This document shows, piece by piece, positions 61,361-64,000 of a stretch of 64,000 nt of DNA (its first letter is position 1; every line of letters starts with the position of its first letter). The translations under genes and the position numbers were made by a program. This DNA comes from Imperialibacter roseus. Its GTDB lineage: Bacteria; Bacteroidota; Bacteroidia; Cytophagales; Cyclobacteriaceae. The notes under the pieces were generated by a model, which saw only the letters and a list, made by a program, of their open reading frames with translations, was not told the DNA's origin and did no database searches. The DNA is taken from positions 2,208,417-2,272,416 of the forward strand of contig NZ_CP136051.1 in NCBI RefSeq assembly GCF_032999765.1. The letters run 5' to 3'.

Positions 61361-62188
61361 ATGAAGAAGACATTTTCCTTTTTTCTATTGCTGAGCTTTG
61401 CTGTTTCTGGCTTTGCTCAAAACGGCCGAATGATAGCCGATATCAAATCCCACACCGATGGCACGGCCGTGTGGTGGGCGGGCCACAATAGCTGGATCAT
61501 TAAGTCCGGAGGGCTCGTGGTGACCACCGACTTGTGGTTGGAAAATGGCAGTCGCATGGCGCCAGCACCGATTACACCGGAGGAGATGGCCTCAGTGATA
61601 GATATTTCCTTTGTCACCCATGCTCACGGTGATCATTTTAACGAATACACATCTAAGGTTTTGCTCGAACAATCGAACTGTATTTTTGTGATGCCCGAAA
61701 GCTGCCTCGCTGTTGCCAAAAAGCTGGGTATTCCTGACCAGCGAATAGTAGTTGCCAAGCCACGGGAACCTTTTGAAGTAAAGGGAATAAAGGTAGAACC
61801 TCTCCGGGCTATTCACGGCAATGCAAATTTTGCCATCTATTATGAAGCCAACCTGCAAGATTGCGGCTATGTACTCAATATTGACGGGAAAAGGTTTTTG
61901 CAGCCTGGCGACAGCTACCTCCTGGAAGACCATTTGTTCGCCAAAGACATTGACGTCCTTTTCTTTTCGCCAACAGAGCACAATATGTATATTGATCGCT
62001 CCACCATCCTCATCAATGCACTGCAGCCCGATTATATCTTTCCCCAGCACCATAGCACGGTGAAAGTCAGCGAGGAGAACCGTTTTTGGGCCAAAGGCTA
62101 CCCTGAAGAAGTGAAAATATGGATTGACGATGAGCTTAAAAATCGGTATCATGTTTTTGAGATTGGGGAAAAGAAGCTGATCAGGTGA
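61361..62188 (+). CDS. exported metallo-beta-lactamase-fold hydrolase
   Basis: A 275-residue protein with a signal peptide (ending SGFAQ) and an MBL fold. The metal motif is T-H87-A-H89-G-D91-H92 in FVTHAHGDHFNEY, preceded by AVWWAGHNSWIIKSGGLVVTTDLWL. Other ligands fit His in AIHGNANFAIYYE, Asp in QPGDSYLLED and His in FPQHHSTVKV. It is closest in layout to UlaG-like hydrolases, but with a signal peptide, so the enzyme would act in the periplasm. It is divergent from the PQQ dehydrogenase and 90 bp upstream of the GMC oxidoreductase gene, with which it may be co-transcribed. Confidence 0.87.
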   Translation: MKKTFSFFLLLSFAVSGFAQNGRMIADIKSHTDGTAVWWAGHNSWIIKSGGLVVTTDLWLENGSRMAPAPITPEEMASVIDISFVTHAHGDHFNEYTSKVLLEQSNCIFVMPESCLAVAKKLGIPDQRIVVAKPREPFEVKGIKVEPLRAIHGNANFAIYYEANLQDCGYVLNIDGKRFLQPGDSYLLEDHLFAKDIDVLFFSPTEHNMYIDRSTILINALQPDYIFPQHHSTVKVSEENRFWAKGYPEEVKIWIDDELKNRYHVFEIGEKKLIR

Positions 62189-62278
62189 GAATTGGAGGTT
62201 GTGTTTGCCGCTGTCCAGTGGCTCGGTAGGCGGATGTCGAGGCTCTCTGGTCTCATGAATACTTAACTAAAAGATGCG

Positions 62279-63973
62279 ATGAGTAAACAACAGAATGAGT
62301 ATGATGCCATCGTGATCGGCTCAGGCATCAGCGGTGGATGGGCTGCCAAAGAGCTTTGCGAGAAAGGAGCTAAGACCCTGGTACTGGAAAGAGGGCGGCC
62401 GGTCAAGCACATTGAAGACTACCCCACAGCCATGAAAGACCCCTGGGACTTCGATTACCGGGGTAGACTCCCGGTGGGAGACGAGGAGAAAAATCCTGTG
62501 GTTAATAGGTGCTATGCCTATGAAGATGCCACAAAGCAATTTTTTGTAAAGGATGAAGAACACCCCTATGTGCAGGAAAAACCGTTCGATTGGATCCGGG
62601 GCTACCAGGAAGGTGGAAAATCGCTGATATGGGCACGGCAAGTGCAGCGGTGGAGCGATTTTGAATTTGAGGGTCCCTTGAAGGAAGGATATGCGGTAGA
62701 TTGGCCCATCCGCTACAAAGATCTAGCCCCCTGGTATTCTCATGTTGAAAAGTTTACTGGCATCAGTGGCAACAGAGACGGCATCCCGCATTTTCCTGAC
62801 AGCGAAGTGCAGAAAGCATTTGAATTTAACTGCGTAGAAGAAGAGATAAAGAAAAAAATCACCGAGAAGTACGCTGATAGGCCGGTGATTATGGGGCGGT
62901 GTGCCCACCTCACCGAGCCACAAGACATCCATAAGGAGCAGGGCAGAGGCCAGTGCCAGGCCCGACATCTCTGCTATCGTGGCTGCCCGTTTGGTGGCTA
63001 TTTCAGCTCCAATTCCGCTACCTTACCCTGGGCAGCCAAAACCGGGAATCTTACCATGCGAACACACGCCGTTGTCGAATCGATCATTTATGACGATAAA
63101 CCAGGCAAAGTAACGGGCGTGAGAGTGATTGACGCCAACACGAAGGAGGTGACGGAATATTTCGCCAAAGTGATTTTTGTCAACGCCGCCTGCCTCAATT
63201 CCAACCTTATTTTGCTCAACTCAAAATCCAATCGTTTTCCCAACGGCCTTGGCAATGACAATGGATTATTAGGAAGGTATGTCGCTTTTCACAACTATAG
63301 GGGCAATATTTCAGCCCAATACGATGGCTTTGAAGATGGTTACTACTATGGCCGCCGACCAACCAGCATTTTTATGCCGTCGTTCCGAAACACGCTCGAA
63401 AGGTTTCCGGCCTTCAAAGGACGATACGTTACCGCCTTCAGCGCCGGGCGATCAGGTTGGAACAGAGGAGAAGCAGAGGTCGGAGCAGCGCTCAAAGAGA
63501 AGCTGCAAAAGCCCGGTATCTGGAATGTTTTTATGATGCTGCAGGGCGAGACGATTCCCAAGTACGACAATCATGTAAGGCTGAGCGACACTGATAAGGA
63601 TGCCTGGGGCATACCTCAGTTGGTCACTTCGATCGATTACGATGAGAACGACGAAAAAATGCTGCAGGACTTTCTTGAGCAAGGCAAAGAAATGCTCGAA
63701 GCAGCAGGATGCGTCAACATCAATGCCTACGATACCAAACAAGCCCCCGGATTAGATATTCATGAGATGGGTGGTGTGCGTATGGGTAGTGACCCTAAAA
63801 CTTCTTTGTTGAACAAGCATAATCAGCTACACTTAGCCAGAAATGTGTACGTAACAGATGGGGCGGCCATGACATCCACAGGTTCTCAAAATCCATCGCT
63901 CACTTTCATGGCGCTGGCGGCAAGGGCAGCTAACCATGCTATTGAAGAAATGAAAGCAGGTAAGCTGAAATAG
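62279..63973 (+). CDS. GMC-family FAD-dependent oxidoreductase
   Basis: A 564-residue member of the glucose-methanol-choline family. The FAD Rossmann motif is G14-S-G16-I-S-G19 in IVIGSGISGGWAAKELCEKG, with VLERG ending the second strand. The catalytic pair is His495 in DIHEMGGVRMG and Asn538 in GSQNPSLTFMAL. A C-x-x-x-C stretch (CYRGCPFGGYFSSNSATLPW) is like that of membrane-linked sugar dehydrogenases such as gluconate 2-dehydrogenase large subunits and fungal-type oxidases. No Tat or Sec signal is seen, so it is either cytosolic or exported with a partner. A typical partner small subunit is not in the window but could follow, since the window ends 27 bp after the stop. Confidence 0.93.
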   Translation: MSKQQNEYDAIVIGSGISGGWAAKELCEKGAKTLVLERGRPVKHIEDYPTAMKDPWDFDYRGRLPVGDEEKNPVVNRCYAYEDATKQFFVKDEEHPYVQEKPFDWIRGYQEGGKSLIWARQVQRWSDFEFEGPLKEGYAVDWPIRYKDLAPWYSHVEKFTGISGNRDGIPHFPDSEVQKAFEFNCVEEEIKKKITEKYADRPVIMGRCAHLTEPQDIHKEQGRGQCQARHLCYRGCPFGGYFSSNSATLPWAAKTGNLTMRTHAVVESIIYDDKPGKVTGVRVIDANTKEVTEYFAKVIFVNAACLNSNLILLNSKSNRFPNGLGNDNGLLGRYVAFHNYRGNISAQYDGFEDGYYYGRRPTSIFMPSFRNTLERFPAFKGRYVTAFSAGRSGWNRGEAEVGAALKEKLQKPGIWNVFMMLQGETIPKYDNHVRLSDTDKDAWGIPQLVTSIDYDENDEKMLQDFLEQGKEMLEAAGCVNINAYDTKQAPGLDIHEMGGVRMGSDPKTSLLNKHNQLHLARNVYVTDGAAMTSTGSQNPSLTFMALAARAANHAIEEMKAGKLK

Positions 63974-64000
63974 TGAGCCGTCATTGTCATTGTGTTAAAA

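Noticed and set aside
1-64000. tRNA, rRNA or insertion sequence genes
   Set aside because: No cloverleaf with a CCA-like end, rRNA core motif, transposase or paired terminal repeats were recognised by eye; a tRNAscan/Infernal run would be needed to be certain.

Overview
The window is chromosomal DNA of a Bacteroidota, most likely a marine-type member of the Cytophagales (Fulvivirga/Imperialibacter-like lineages). The clues are three probable cargo proteins of the type IX secretion system (T9SS) with type A or type B sorting domains, a PorP/SprF-family protein, a PorE-like TPR/PD40/OmpA protein, LytS/LytTR pairs next to large FtsX-like permeases, signal peptides ending in '-Q', few Shine-Dalgarno sites, and TAnnTTTG-like promoter boxes. 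No rRNA, tRNA, insertion sequence, CRISPR array or phage structural cluster was recognised. Family names below come from reading translated sequence; no database search was run.

Region by region. (1) 1-8108: the end of a HEAT/cyclic-nucleotide-binding protein, then a tight four-gene set: a TIR-like/DUF4062-like protein, an inner-membrane nSTAND1 ATPase with a WD40 propeller, an outer-membrane beta-barrel and a lipoprotein. (2) 8176-20112: a 3978-residue surface protein with three nearly identical 318-bp repeats and a T9SS sorting domain. (3) 20190-24459: HPt protein, unknown protein, rhomboid protease, single-domain response regulator, citrate synthase, prohibitin-like protein. (4) 24765-28799: a GH16-fold protein whose two catalytic glutamates are replaced, then a head-domain protein paired with a beta-solenoid T9SS cargo, then an unknown secreted protein. 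(5) 29102-41894: histidine kinase, exported TPR-CHAT protein, and a minus-strand T9SS-associated run (S74 repeat protein, type B cargo, PorP/SprF, PorE-like OmpA-LysM). (6) 42179-56819: small secreted genes and two mirror-image sets of LytS kinase, LytTR regulator and FtsX-like permease, around a UBP-type zinc finger protein, a serine hydrolase, a cyclophilin, a CarboxypepD-regulatory-like protein and an ArsC-like protein. (7) 57050-63973: periplasmic/oxidative metabolism: beta-helix protein, PQQ dehydrogenase with built-in cytochrome c, metallo-beta-lactamase-fold hydrolase and GMC oxidoreductase.

The strongest candidate for an undescribed system is 1043-8108, possibly with the giant adhesin. 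Read together, the predicted locations form a chain from a cytosolic TIR-like protein, through an ATPase whose propeller should lie in the periplasm, to an outer-membrane barrel, a lipoprotein and a surface adhesin. A second candidate is a two-gene module seen twice (25812-28048 and 37075-41894): a protein with a 'PRLT..QR' head domain followed at once by a beta-solenoid protein with a T9SS sorting domain. The large copy carries five tandem 306-bp repeats and a phage-tail-type S74 chaperone domain. Both proposals are inferences from gene order and domain reading.
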